26,322 nt of DNA, taken from Stramenopiles sp. TOSAG23-2 (lineage: Eukaryota > Sar). The stretch is from assembly GCA_900128395.1 (NCBI GenBank), contig LT649436.1, positions 1 to 26,322 of the forward strand, given 5' to 3'. Within the stretch, counting starts at the first letter, position 1. The number at the start of each line of letters is the position of its first letter. The position numbers were made by a program, and so were the translations under genes. Under the pieces are notes generated by a model. The model made no database searches, was not told the DNA's origin, and saw only the letters and a program-made list of their open reading frames with translations. This document shows positions 18,261 through 26,322 of the stretch, piece by piece.

Positions 18261-21140
18261 CTACACTCTCTCCCTCCAAAACTCTTTCCCCCTACACAGT
18301 ACCGAACCATTTATCTTTATCTGCATGGATATAATAATTTCTTGCTCCCCATCATCCTTTTTTCTACTGTAACTTTTGCCTGCTGAACTTGGTACAACGC
18401 ATTGAGCATGTATAATTTTCATTGATTCTGGAATTTTAACTTGCATATTTATTGTTTCATTTTCTTTTCCAGATAAAATCAATATTAAATCAGTGGAATT
18501 ACTTATCAATTTCATTATACGAGAATTAGATACTGGTATAAATTTATTTGCTTCTCCTAATAAAATCCAATTACCATTTAAAATTGGGGCGATTAAAACA
18601 TATGTTGCTTCCGTTCCTAATGGTTCTTTCCAATTTGCTGATAATATAGATAGCGAATCTTTATCGTCATTAAATGGTAGAAGAGACATTTCATTAGTTT
18701 GCTGAAATGGCCGATCACCAGACCAAAAATATGCCACATAGTTACCATGATGATTCTTCAGTTCATATTTGTTTGTACTATTGGTGGATGATGTCGTTCG
18801 TAGGATACCAACATCGTTTGGAGATAATTTAAATTCAGTATTATTAATTATGCTTACATACCGCCATACGTAATCATTGTTTATTACAGTCATTGCAACG
18901 GATGTTTCGCCAACTGATGTGTCTCCAAGCCAAACACGATCTATATACATAGCCGGAATAGATGGTTTTAATAATTTACCATTTTCATTACAACTCATCA
19001 TAAGAAGTACACGATCGGCATCACCTATTGGCCCACCCGGAGCAAAACCACCTCCACTTAATGCAGATACCAATGCTTGTGTAAATGGTAAAGACTCGTA
19101 TCCACCATAATCCTCCGCAAATGAATTTTTGACACGTGAGGATGAGTTGGAATAAAATGTATCTTTAAATGGCCACAATCCTAGAGACCAAAGGAGTGTA
19201 CTTTCACCACCAAAGCCTTTCCAATTATCAAATGGAAATCCATGTGAATTGTGACGTAAATGGCTATCCGTAGAGCCACGTCCATGCGTCATGGCTATAT
19301 GATTGACAGAATGCATCAATACATTTGGAAAAGACATGCATAACATAATACTCACATTATTTTTATAAGCAGATGTACCAAGGCCATCTAGATATTGCTC
19401 GGCTACATTTACATCGGTCACCATATCAAGTATACTATTTTTTGCAATTGAGCGATTACGTTCACCTGGTTTACATTCTGTTCCACCACAATTTGGAACG
19501 CTTGCATCACCTCCTAATACTACATCTAGGACATGATCCATTTTCAAAACAGACATACTCCATTCATTATTGGATTGAAATATATGGTCAAAAGCAGGAT
19601 TTGTTTCACTATTATTATTATTATTATTTAGACCAATGAGCACCAAATTCTATTCCCAATTTTTTTTGAAAGGTTTTTAATGTCTCTGGAAATATTAAGC
19701 CAACTTGTTTTGGAATATCTTCAAAATACAATGAATATGGTTCATTGTCCCCATGATTATTATATGCATGCCACCATGAATCAATTAAAAACCAATTGTA
19801 TGGTATTTTTTTTTCTATTGCATCTTGGTGAATGAGATACAAATTATCTTGATATGTATGACAATCATTGTCTTTTCCAGATGATGGTGGACAACCCCAT
19901 CCAATAGAATTATTAACGCAGTCACATGGATTGTAATGATAAATTCCGGTAGTGGAATATCCTAACTTTGAAATCCAAACATTTGAATTAGGCAATGTCC
20001 GCTGATTTTTACCATAACTTTTTTGAATCAATATATCTCCCCATTGTGAGAAACTCTGAGCAATTCTACCTATATGTTGATTGGTAATTTCTATATTTTC
20101 CAATATTTGTTTTGTTTTTTTTAACGATGTTGTACTTAGAACAAATTCAATTGTATAATTGCGTGGAATATTTTCAATTAATCCACCTACCCCAAATCCT
20201 AATAGATTAACTTGATTATTATCTTTAATAATATTAGACATTCCAACCATGTGATGCGTTAACGTGGACATGATGATTACATTATCAATTTTGTTATTAT
20301 TACTACTATTCTCATCTTCTTTGCCGAAAAGAGCTACAGGCCCACCAAGATACCCTCCTTTATATGCATCTGGCCATTTGCCATATAGCGTTGATTTTGC
20401 TGCATTTTGCCCTAAAAATGTTGCAACATGTACATGATTATTATTAACATTAGTAGTAGTAGTAGTACTTGTCTCTATCACACGAAAAGATGGAAAAATT
20501 GTTGATGGAATATCAATATCTCTTTGGTCATTAATATAAGTATCATGTGTAAGTCCGTATGGAAAATATTGCTCGAATGTTATAAACACATTTGGTAATA
20601 GTTTCTGGTTGTTGTAACATTGAAATGATGTTATCCATACGTTATTTTTGTTTGTACCCCATGTCCAGTAAAGGGATATTTTTTTATGATAATCAAATAT
20701 TTCAATATTATTATTATTTTTATTTATTATTGTTGTAACATTTTGCAAGTTTAACTTGTATTTTCCATTATTTGTGTTATCATACCATATGTTGTTGTGT
20801 AATATGCGATATGAACTACTGTACAACATATTCAAATTTGATGTAGGGTTCAAATATATTGTATAATTACCAAGTTGATCATCTATAATAATTTTTTGTG
20901 CTGATGGTGTTATTGAATCATTTATTTTATTATTATTGAAGTTACAAATAATATCTTTTGAATGTACATTACATATTGTTATTATAAATGTAATTATTAG
21001 AAACGTCCATGTATATTGTTGTTTCTTTCATTTATTTTATTATTATTGAAGTTACAAATAATATCTTTTGAATGTACATTACATATTGTTATTATAAATG
21101 TAATTATTAGAAACGTCCATGTATATTGTTGTTTCTGCAT
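18261..21140 (-). CDS. Secreted glycoside-hydrolase-like protein, frame broken twice
   Basis: The likely start is ATG 21140, giving MQKQQYTWTF followed by a hydrophobic signal peptide. A 110-base tandem duplication (20918-21136) then shifts the frame, and the main frame reopens at once and runs to 19624 (ends FGAHWSK*). One surplus base at the AAT repeat (19610-19626) moves the rest into another frame to the stop at 18261. With both corrected the length is about 922 residues. An N-terminal beta-rich half (WTWGTNKNNVW) precedes a barrel-like segment: NWFLIDSWWHAY, FPETLKTFQKKLGIEFGAHW, then VLKMDHVLD with an Asp at 19536-19538. The LK-x-D pattern resembles the nucleophile strand of clan GH-D (families 27 and 36, alpha-galactosidases). 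This is inference from motif and order only; the substrate is unknown. It may be a pseudogene, or intact with assembly errors. Confidence 0.55.
20918..21136. repeat. Tandem 110-bp exact duplication over a signal-peptide region
   Basis: 20918-21026 and 21028-21136 are identical over 109 bases with one base between, for a period of 110. The unit contains most of the signal peptide of the glycosidase-like gene. Reading from ATG 21140 through the first copy into the second shifts frame and soon reaches a stop. Confidence 0.97.
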
Positions 21141-21762
21141 GTTTCAACGTTTCTTATTATTATCGTTTGTTTTAATTTTTTGATCTTGTTGGTTTTATGT
21201 AATATTTCTCTTTATTATTTGCCTCACTTCTTTAAAAAATATACACGTCGTTGTTCTATATCTTTATTAGAATTAATTATATATTATTTTGAATGTGTAC
21301 CAGGTAGTGCACCCTAGAGTATGTATTAATAATAATATTATAATAAAAAAAAAGAAATTAATACTGGCCATAGTTATAGTGCAAAGTTACTCTGGACACC
21401 AGAGATTTTCCTTGCCAGTACCCTGTAGGTCCTTGCCTTTCACACGGCACTTGGCATCAAAATTGAAATTAATTCAGGGGGGAGGGGGGGGTAAAAAATA
21501 TTTCAGCAAAAAAAATCAAAAAAGTCTTCAAGATATTTCCTGGATTTTTTTCATGTCATACTTTGTTGTACTATTAATAATATTAATATGCAGTACTCAA
21601 GCGAATAATAGGATCGGATCCTCTCTACCATAGTTGTTATATAGTGGGAATGTTTCTACACAAGATGCATTTTGTATTAGTCACTTCAAAATTTCATTTA
21701 CACATTCACCAAAAAGAAAAAACAACTCGAGTAATAACAATATTTAAAGAGATATAAAAATC
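21141..21762. other. Spacer with small putative ORFs at the edge of the accessory region
   Basis: The left part is AT-rich and should be the promoter of the glycosidase-like gene. A G-rich homopurine tract (G6AG8) lies at about 21477-21491. Two very short frames look more protein-like than their surroundings. On the minus strand, 21387-21458 is GC-richer and reads DAKCRVKGKDLQGTG..WCPE before a stop. On the plus strand, 21553-21633 reads MSYFVVLLIILICSTQA, like a signal peptide, then nine residues. Neither can be called a gene from sequence alone. Confidence 0.35.
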
Positions 21763-22176
21763 ATGAAAGCCTCCCTCACAGTCCTACTTTTAGTCGCTGC
21801 CACAGTTCTAATTGGTGTGCCGACTGCCTATGGTAATAATTGCCAGCGGTGCTTAGCGTACAATTATAATAATTACAACGCGTGTAGTTATTTCTGCAGA
21901 AGAAGATTGAGTGAAACAGACGAGGACGTCGTGTCGCCTACCTCATCTCGACGACGACTTAATAATTGCCAGCGGTGCTTAGCGTACAATTATAATAATT
22001 ACAACGCGTGTGGTTACTTCTGCAAAAGAAGATTGAGCGAATCAGACGAGGACGAAACGTTAGCGCTGGATGAGGACGAGATGGTGTTTACCAAATCCCG
22101 ACGACTTAATTATCAATGCCAGCTATGCAAAGTGCGAAATCCTGGATATCATTCAGCGTGTAGTTGGGTCTGCTAA
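21763..22176 (+). CDS. Secreted prepropeptide with three Cys-rich modules
   Basis: 137 residues, with a clear signal peptide at 1-24 (cleavage after AYG). Three modules share the exact spacing C-x2-C-x10-C-x3-C: Cys27/30/41/45, Cys69/72/83/87 and Cys119/122/133/137, with the last Cys being the C-terminal residue. Modules 1 and 2 are nearly identical (CQRCLAYNYNNYNAC) and repeat every 126 bases; module 3 is divergent (CQLCKVRNPGYHSAC). They are separated by basic sites (RRRL, KRRL, SRRL) followed by acidic linkers (SETDED, SESDEDE), which suggests proteolytic release of peptides of about 20 residues with two disulfides each. Codons are GC-richer than in neighbouring genes, implying high expression or foreign origin. 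Role unknown: antimicrobial, signalling or structural peptides are all possible. An AT-rich TATA-like stretch (tatttaaagagatataaaa) precedes the ATG. Confidence 0.75.
   Translation: MKASLTVLLLVAATVLIGVPTAYGNNCQRCLAYNYNNYNACSYFCRRRLSETDEDVVSPTSSRRRLNNCQRCLAYNYNNYNACGYFCKRRLSESDEDETLALDEDEMVFTKSRRLNYQCQLCKVRNPGYHSACSWVC
21835..22055 (+). repeat. Recent 126-bp internal repeat within the Cys-rich peptide gene
   Basis: About 21835-21928 and 21961-22054 differ at only around five positions, two of them synonymous. Unlike the exact duplications elsewhere in the window, these copies have diverged, so this is a genuine evolutionary duplication. Confidence 0.9.
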
Positions 22177-22461
22177 AGAAGAATGCTGAGAATGACCCAG
22201 TCTAACCTCTAAGAAGGAAGAAGAAAGGTTTTGGAGAGATAACACATACCCAGGCGAAACAGCACGATGAGAAAAACTGTGCATTACAAAAGATATTGTG
22301 TGCGTAATAATAACTCGTACGAGTATGCATAATCCATATTATCAATCTAGTGTATTCATCACACCAGATGTAAAATTAAATTATTATACGAAGTAAAATT
22401 TAATTTAAACGCATAATTTACGACTCCATGTGTCTCCATTTTTATTTAAAACATGACGTTT

Positions 22462-22860
22462 TCAATAATATTCATTTAATAAATCATTGAAACTTTCTTT
22501 ATTTCTTTCAATTCCAACTTTTACTTTCACTTTACCTCCATCTAAACTCCAAAGTTCATGCGATATACTTGATAAGAAGCTTTGATTATGACTAACTAAT
22601 AAAACTGCACCTTGAAAATCGTTCAATCCAATAGCTAATGCACGCAAACTATCCATATCTAAATGATTTGTCGGTTCATCTAATATTAATATATGTGGCT
22701 TTTTCCACATTACCACTGCTAATGCAAGTCTTGCTTTTTGTCCACCGCTTAATAACCGAACTGGTTGCAATGCTAAGTGTCCAGCAAGGCCAAAACTACC
22801 TAAATGTGATCTTGCTTCCATAAGTGATATACCATTTCGCCCAATGAAGATCTGTCCAAT
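22462..22860 (-). pseudogene. C-terminal fragment of an ABCF-type ATPase
   Basis: About 130 codons ending at a stop at 22462. They read SLMEARSHLGSFGLAGHLAL, then the ABC signature LLSGGQKARLALA, Walker B plus D-loop ILILDEPTNHLD, H-loop LLVSHNQSFLS, and the tail LWSLDGGKVKVKV..FNDLLNEYY. This is the end of the second nucleotide-binding domain of a soluble ABCF protein (Gcn20/ABCF3-like), which acts on ribosomes and has no membrane spans. A whole protein would be 500 residues or more. Walker A, Q-loop and the first domain are absent, because the homology stops near 22860, where unrelated plus-strand coding begins. The nominal frame continues to 23022 only through the antisense of that other gene. 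It is truncated by rearrangement or by a misjoin. Confidence 0.8.
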
Positions 22861-22861
22861 T

Positions 22862-23510
22862 GATTGCGACAAAAACCAAAACTGGGTCGTGTCTGTCGAT
22901 TTCAATACTGCAGAAGATGAACTTGGAACTCTTGTTTGTTCGAAAGGAACTGAAGAAGACGCAAAACGCGATGGGGAAAAGATTCCAAATGGGTACACCC
23001 GTACCATTATTGGGTCATTCAATACGGGTGATCACAACAGAATCGCATTGGGTGATCCGTGTGCCTTTTCCAACTCCGACAATTGGTATGACTCCGATTC
23101 TGCGTTGTACAAAATGAAACAATTCGATGGTACTGACGGTGTTTATTTTTCAACAAATCATTGTGACGGAATGTATCCCGTCATTTGTTTGTATGAAAAT
23201 CAAGCAGCACAAATGGCAAACAAGCCGAATTCATTTCGTGTAACCTTTACTCAGCCATGTCATAACGCATTGTGCGACGCGTTGGGGATGCCTTAAAGGT
23301 ATTGGATGGCCTAGAATATTTCGAGGGATTTTTAAAAAACTAAATCTGGTTCAAAGGTGAACTTGCCTCTAAACCATCGCTGCGATCGCGTTTCCGTATC
23401 ATTGAATTGAAAACAGTAGATTGTCCCCCTTCGGTTTTAGAAATTCCTTACGCGGTAGAAACAGCAACAATTCCGGCCAAGAGAATTGCAGGTGCCACTG
23501 GAACAGCGTT
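22862..23510 (+). pseudogene. GC-richer gene remnant, extracellular-domain-like, with frameshift and stop
   Basis: From about 22862 to the stop ending at 23296 the plus strand reads as protein: NWVVSVDFNTAEDELGTLVC, SKGTEEDAKRDGEKIPNGYT, GDPCAFSNSDNWYDSD, FSTNHCDGMYPVICLYE. The W, paired Cys and YPVICLYE ending recall C-type-lectin-like or similar extracellular modules, but this is only a resemblance. After 23296 another frame continues coding-like (LKVLDGLEYFEGFLKN, a stop at about 23340, then SRFRIIELKTVDCPPSVLEI and YAVETATIPAKRIAG) until AT-rich DNA resumes near 23510. There is no credible start: the 5' side is the ABCF fragment on the other strand. It is a decayed or mis-joined piece, possibly of foreign origin given its composition. 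An intron near 23296 is a weaker alternative. Confidence 0.5.
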
Positions 23511-23767
23511 ATATTTTCGTATTTTTTTATATATGATACTGCTATACGTGCATGATTATCATATATTATGACAATATACTAGCAGTTCTTATTACTTTCC
23601 TAATTTTCAAATAATAGATCTTTTGGTTTCTCCCATTGAACTACGTTTGATATCACATTTGATAATATGGTTTACCACTATTTTCATCAATATATTACCT
23701 GGTAAACCCTTAATAAACTCATCTGGTCACATCATCATCTGTTGTTGTGATCTATCTGTTCATTCCT
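23511..23767. other. AT-rich spacer
   Basis: Low-GC DNA between the gene remnant and the foldback element. No gene or RNA was recognised. Confidence 0.5.
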
Positions 23768-24193
23768 AATCGGGTCCATTATCCATAAAAGTGGTGCGCC
23801 TACACAGCACTGGTTATTTGTTCATTGCCAATAACCAGTCCTGTGTACCTGTTAATCCGGAAATCGGTAGGAAAATATCATATATTGAAGTATAATAATT
23901 TGTAATCTAAATCACACAATAAAATATTACCTTAATTTACTGTAGAATTGTCGCTTCTCTCTGTGGCTTTTCATTGAAATTTTGCATCAAAACATCAAAA
24001 CCCAAAACCTCTAAATTGAACTAAATTAAGGTAATATTTTATTGTGTGATTTAGACTACAAATTATTATACTTATCTATATGATATTTTCCTACCGATTT
24101 CCGGATTAACAGGTACACAGGACTGGTTATTCGTAATGAACAAATAACCAGTGCTGTGTAGGCGCACCACTTTTATGGATAATGGACCCGATT
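23768..24193. mobile_element. Foldback/MITE-like element with 172-bp terminal inverted repeats
   Basis: The arms 23768-23939 and 24022-24193 are inverted copies with about 6 mismatches in 172 bases (roughly 96% identity), around an 82-base non-coding centre. The termini read AATCGGGTCC and GGACCCGATT. Each arm contains its own hairpin (left arm 23803-23845: CACAGCACTGGTTATT pairing with AATAACCAGTCCTGTG). There is no transposase frame. A TTCATT sequence occurs close outside both ends, but a target-site duplication cannot be asserted. This structure is typical of non-autonomous DNA transposons. It ends 129 bases before the ATG of the GxGYxYP gene, so it may contribute to that gene's promoter. 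Confidence 0.8.
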
Positions 24194-24322
24194 CCCGATT
24201 TGGTTCATTTATAGTTCATTCATTCAAAATAAAAAGATAGAAGATAATGCAGATACATGACATCGAAACACAAAATCAAACAGATGATATATAGACAACA
24301 ATAATCTATAAATAGAAGCGAC

Positions 24323-26322
24323 ATGGCATTATCAATACAATGCAGTATTAGAATAATCAGTATTGCGATATACGTACTTACCATTCATACAGTTGCTACA
24401 GCGAAAGCTACTAAAAGTGTTTTTTATAATGTTAGTCATATTATTTCAAATTTGTCATATAACGAGCAATCATTAATATATGCAATTCAAGGAATTGTGA
24501 ATAAAAACAAAGAACCAGAATTGTTTCTAAATACTGGTCATATGGATTTAGATTTTCCAAAATCAGATTTATTGTGGAAAGAATATTTTGAGAAAACACG
24601 AAACATAGAATTTGATACTACCATCGAAACAAATAATTTATGCAGTTTAATTAATCATTTTCAAGACAAATTCAAAAATGGTATTGTTATTTATAATGAA
24701 AGTGATAATTTTACACTTTACCCATCGTTGACACTTGCAGGTTTAAATAGTGTATTGCCAATATCTGATGTAATATATGAAAAGTACTATGATTCATGTT
24801 TACGAAATTTTCCAATCCATTTAAATTTAACCAAAATGGAATTTTCAAATAAATTTGAAATGTATCGTTGGGCAATTGATACGTTATTACCTAATTGCAG
24901 CAAAACAATTTTATTTAATGCAGACAATTATCCGAATGCAGTTGCACAAGCAAAATTTACAACAATTATGTCAGTTGATTATGCAATTTCACAAAGAGCA
25001 TTTATAATGAATTTATGTCCATTATGGAAATGTCAACCAAAATTATGTGGAACAACTAGAAAGGCAACGCCAAAAGATACGGAACTTTTTATTGAAATTA
25101 TAAAAGCATCTGATAAATTAGTTTCTGTGTTTGGTTGGAGTGATCCTGAATACAGTTATACGAACATTACATCCCATGCTGGAGGTGCTGTTTTTTGTTC
25201 ATTTAGCACACCAAATTTATCATATTGGGATGCTATTTCTAAATATTTCAATAACATTACATCCCATGCTGGAGGTGCTGTTTTTTGTTCATTTAGCACA
25301 CCAAATTTATCATATTGGGATGCTATTTCTAAATATTTCAATGTCAAACCATTACCATTACCAATAAAAGACAATGATCTTCAACATATGTTAGATGCAT
25401 CTAAAACATATTTAATATTTGAAACAAATGAAGGCGACACGCCAAGGATATTGTCTTCACAATTTACCAGTGCTTGGGTTTCACCAAATCGTGGCAGCGT
25501 TCCAATTGCATGGGCAATCGATCCATACCTTGGTATATTATTTCCAGAGTTGTACAATTATTATGCAAATAATACTACAAGAAATGATACATTTATAAAT
25601 GGTGTCGTAGGTGCTGGTTATGCATATATTAGTAGTTTAGGAGAGAATGCACAGGTTTATGAAAAACGGAGTGGGAAAATTATGCAAATGCTTGGTCCAA
25701 ATGTTGTAGATGTAAGTAAATTTCGATTCCTATACTATTAAAGACCTATATAGTATACAGCCCTGGATATATCCTCCCTCTCTAACAATACATCCCTCTC
25801 TTTCATTTAAATACGTTTACAGGTCGGTGTCCCAATGAATAAATGGCCCGCAACACCTATTGATTTAATAGAAGAATATGTTGTTCATGCTAGAAATACA
25901 GGAAATAACGATGATAAAACAACGATAACGTCACCAGAGGCATTTGTGAATGCATGTGGCACTACATATGGACAAGATATTAATATTTGTTTAAATGATG
26001 GTACCCCTGTTATCAATTCAGTGTGTGTCGGTCCAAAAAATAATGATACAACCGATGGACATTATTTATATTATTATAGAGATCATTTAAATAAAACAGA
26101 TCCTGTACATGATTTTGTCGAGAAAGTGAAATGGGCATCAAATCATTATAAATCAAAAGATCAAGCCTTGTTTTTATTGGCATATGGAGGTTTAGGATTA
26201 TATGGAGGACATAATGATATATTCATATTTATTCAAAATGTTATGAGGGAGCTTGGGGAGGATTATATTGTCATTGGTGCTCAAGAGATGGTGAGGTTAG
26301 CGAAGGAGCAATGTAAAAAAAA
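24323..26322 (+). CDS. Secreted GxGYxYP-family protein (putative carbohydrate-active), C-terminus at window edge
   Basis: Exon 1 (24323-25711, 463 residues) and exon 2 (25823 to the right edge, 166 codons) join in phase 0. A signal peptide occupies 1-27. The N-terminal region has the family pattern ISNLSYNEQSLIYAIQGIVN with PELFLN. The signature appears at 430-435 as G-A-G-Y-A-Y, followed by Ile where Pro is usual. After the splice the reading is GPNVVD|VGVPMNKWPATPIDL. The GxGYxYP family is a putative glycoside-hydrolase group known mainly from bacteria; its enzymatic activity is inferred from domain context, not seen here. Residues 281-310 are repeated exactly as 311-340. Near the edge VIGAQEMVRLAKEQC looks like the last helix, so little may be missing. 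Confidence 0.75.
25163..25342. repeat. Tandem 90-bp exact duplication inside the GxGYxYP gene
   Basis: 25163-25252 and 25253-25342 are identical. The unit encodes 30 residues (NITSHAGGAVF to SKYFN) twice and keeps frame. A duplication inside a conserved enzyme fold would be expected to harm function if real. Confidence 0.97.
25712..25822 (+). other. Spliceosomal intron (111 bp)
   Basis: It begins GTAAGTAAAT and ends TTACAG. Reading through gives a TAA at 25739-25741, while removal continues the GxGYxYP protein in frame to the window edge. Pyrimidine-rich CCTCCCTCTC and CATCCCTCTCTTTC stretches precede the acceptor. Confidence 0.9.

Noticed and set aside
21289-21633. 114-codon plus-strand frame
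   Set aside because: It is mostly poly-Lys, poly-Gly and Ile runs from low-complexity DNA with an unlikely start; only its last part resembles a signal peptide.
21763-22176. RxLR-type secreted effector
   Set aside because: RRRL followed by acidic residues recalls the RxLR-dEER pattern, but the site recurs before or after each Cys module, which fits repeated proteolytic processing better.
22861-23022. Extension of the ABCF frame to a start at 23022
   Set aside because: This part is the antisense of the plus-strand remnant and shows no ABC homology; the match ends near 22860.
1-26322. tRNA, rRNA or CRISPR features
   Set aside because: No T-arm-like GGTTCRA box in a cloverleaf context, no rRNA-like conserved blocks and no regularly spaced repeats with unique spacers were seen.

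Overview
This window is nuclear DNA of a unicellular, probably flagellated eukaryote. The evidence is an IFT80 intraflagellar-transport gene, a U2 snRNP A' spliceosome gene, a DNAJC25-type ER co-chaperone, two spliceosomal introns of about 110 bp with GTAAGT donors and AG acceptors, and long AT-rich spacers with microsatellites. TAA, TAG and TGA all end genes, so the code is standard. Asn-rich low-complexity tracts and a secreted prolyl 4-hydroxylase with an unusual N-terminal extension would fit a stramenopile-like protist, but the sequence does not settle the lineage.

Layout. 1-1973 (-): a secreted or ER-luminal protein with two tandem EF-hand/SAM/FN3 units resembling the luminal sensor of STIM, cut by the left edge. 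2664-3527 (+): a coiled-coil protein lacking its 5' end. 3934-7421 (-): one C2-C2-WW-IQ-WW-WW-IQ-ankyrin gene, split by an exact 113-bp tandem duplication. 8096-9316 (+): U2A' with a SAP-like tail. 9621-11942 (-): IFT80. 12652-13208 (+): a small spliced membrane protein. 13544-14575 (+): DNAJC25. 14860-16728 (-): a RhoGAP-like coiled-coil protein. 16664-18107 (+): prolyl 4-hydroxylase. 18261-21140 (-): a secreted glycosidase-like gene broken in two places. 21.1-24.3 kb: a patchwork accessory region with a secreted three-module Cys-rich prepropeptide, an ABCF fragment abutting a GC-richer gene remnant, and a foldback element with 172-bp arms. 24323-26322 (+): a secreted GxGYxYP-family protein with one intron, cut by the right edge.

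Two themes stand out. First, the secretory pathway is heavily represented: STIM-like EF-SAM protein, DNAJC25, prolyl hydroxylase, glycosidase-like protein, Cys-rich peptide and GxGYxYP protein. They are mostly on alternating strands and look independent rather than co-transcribed. Second, there are five very recent exact direct duplications of 70-123 bp, one with a 39-bp inverted copy of sequence from 0.9 kb away. There are also two apparent one-base insertions, at a T8 run and an AAT repeat. Two duplications keep frame and two break it, so they are either recent unselected events or assembly errors, and this must be decided before any broken gene is called a pseudogene. No tRNA, rRNA, CRISPR array or transposase gene was recognised.
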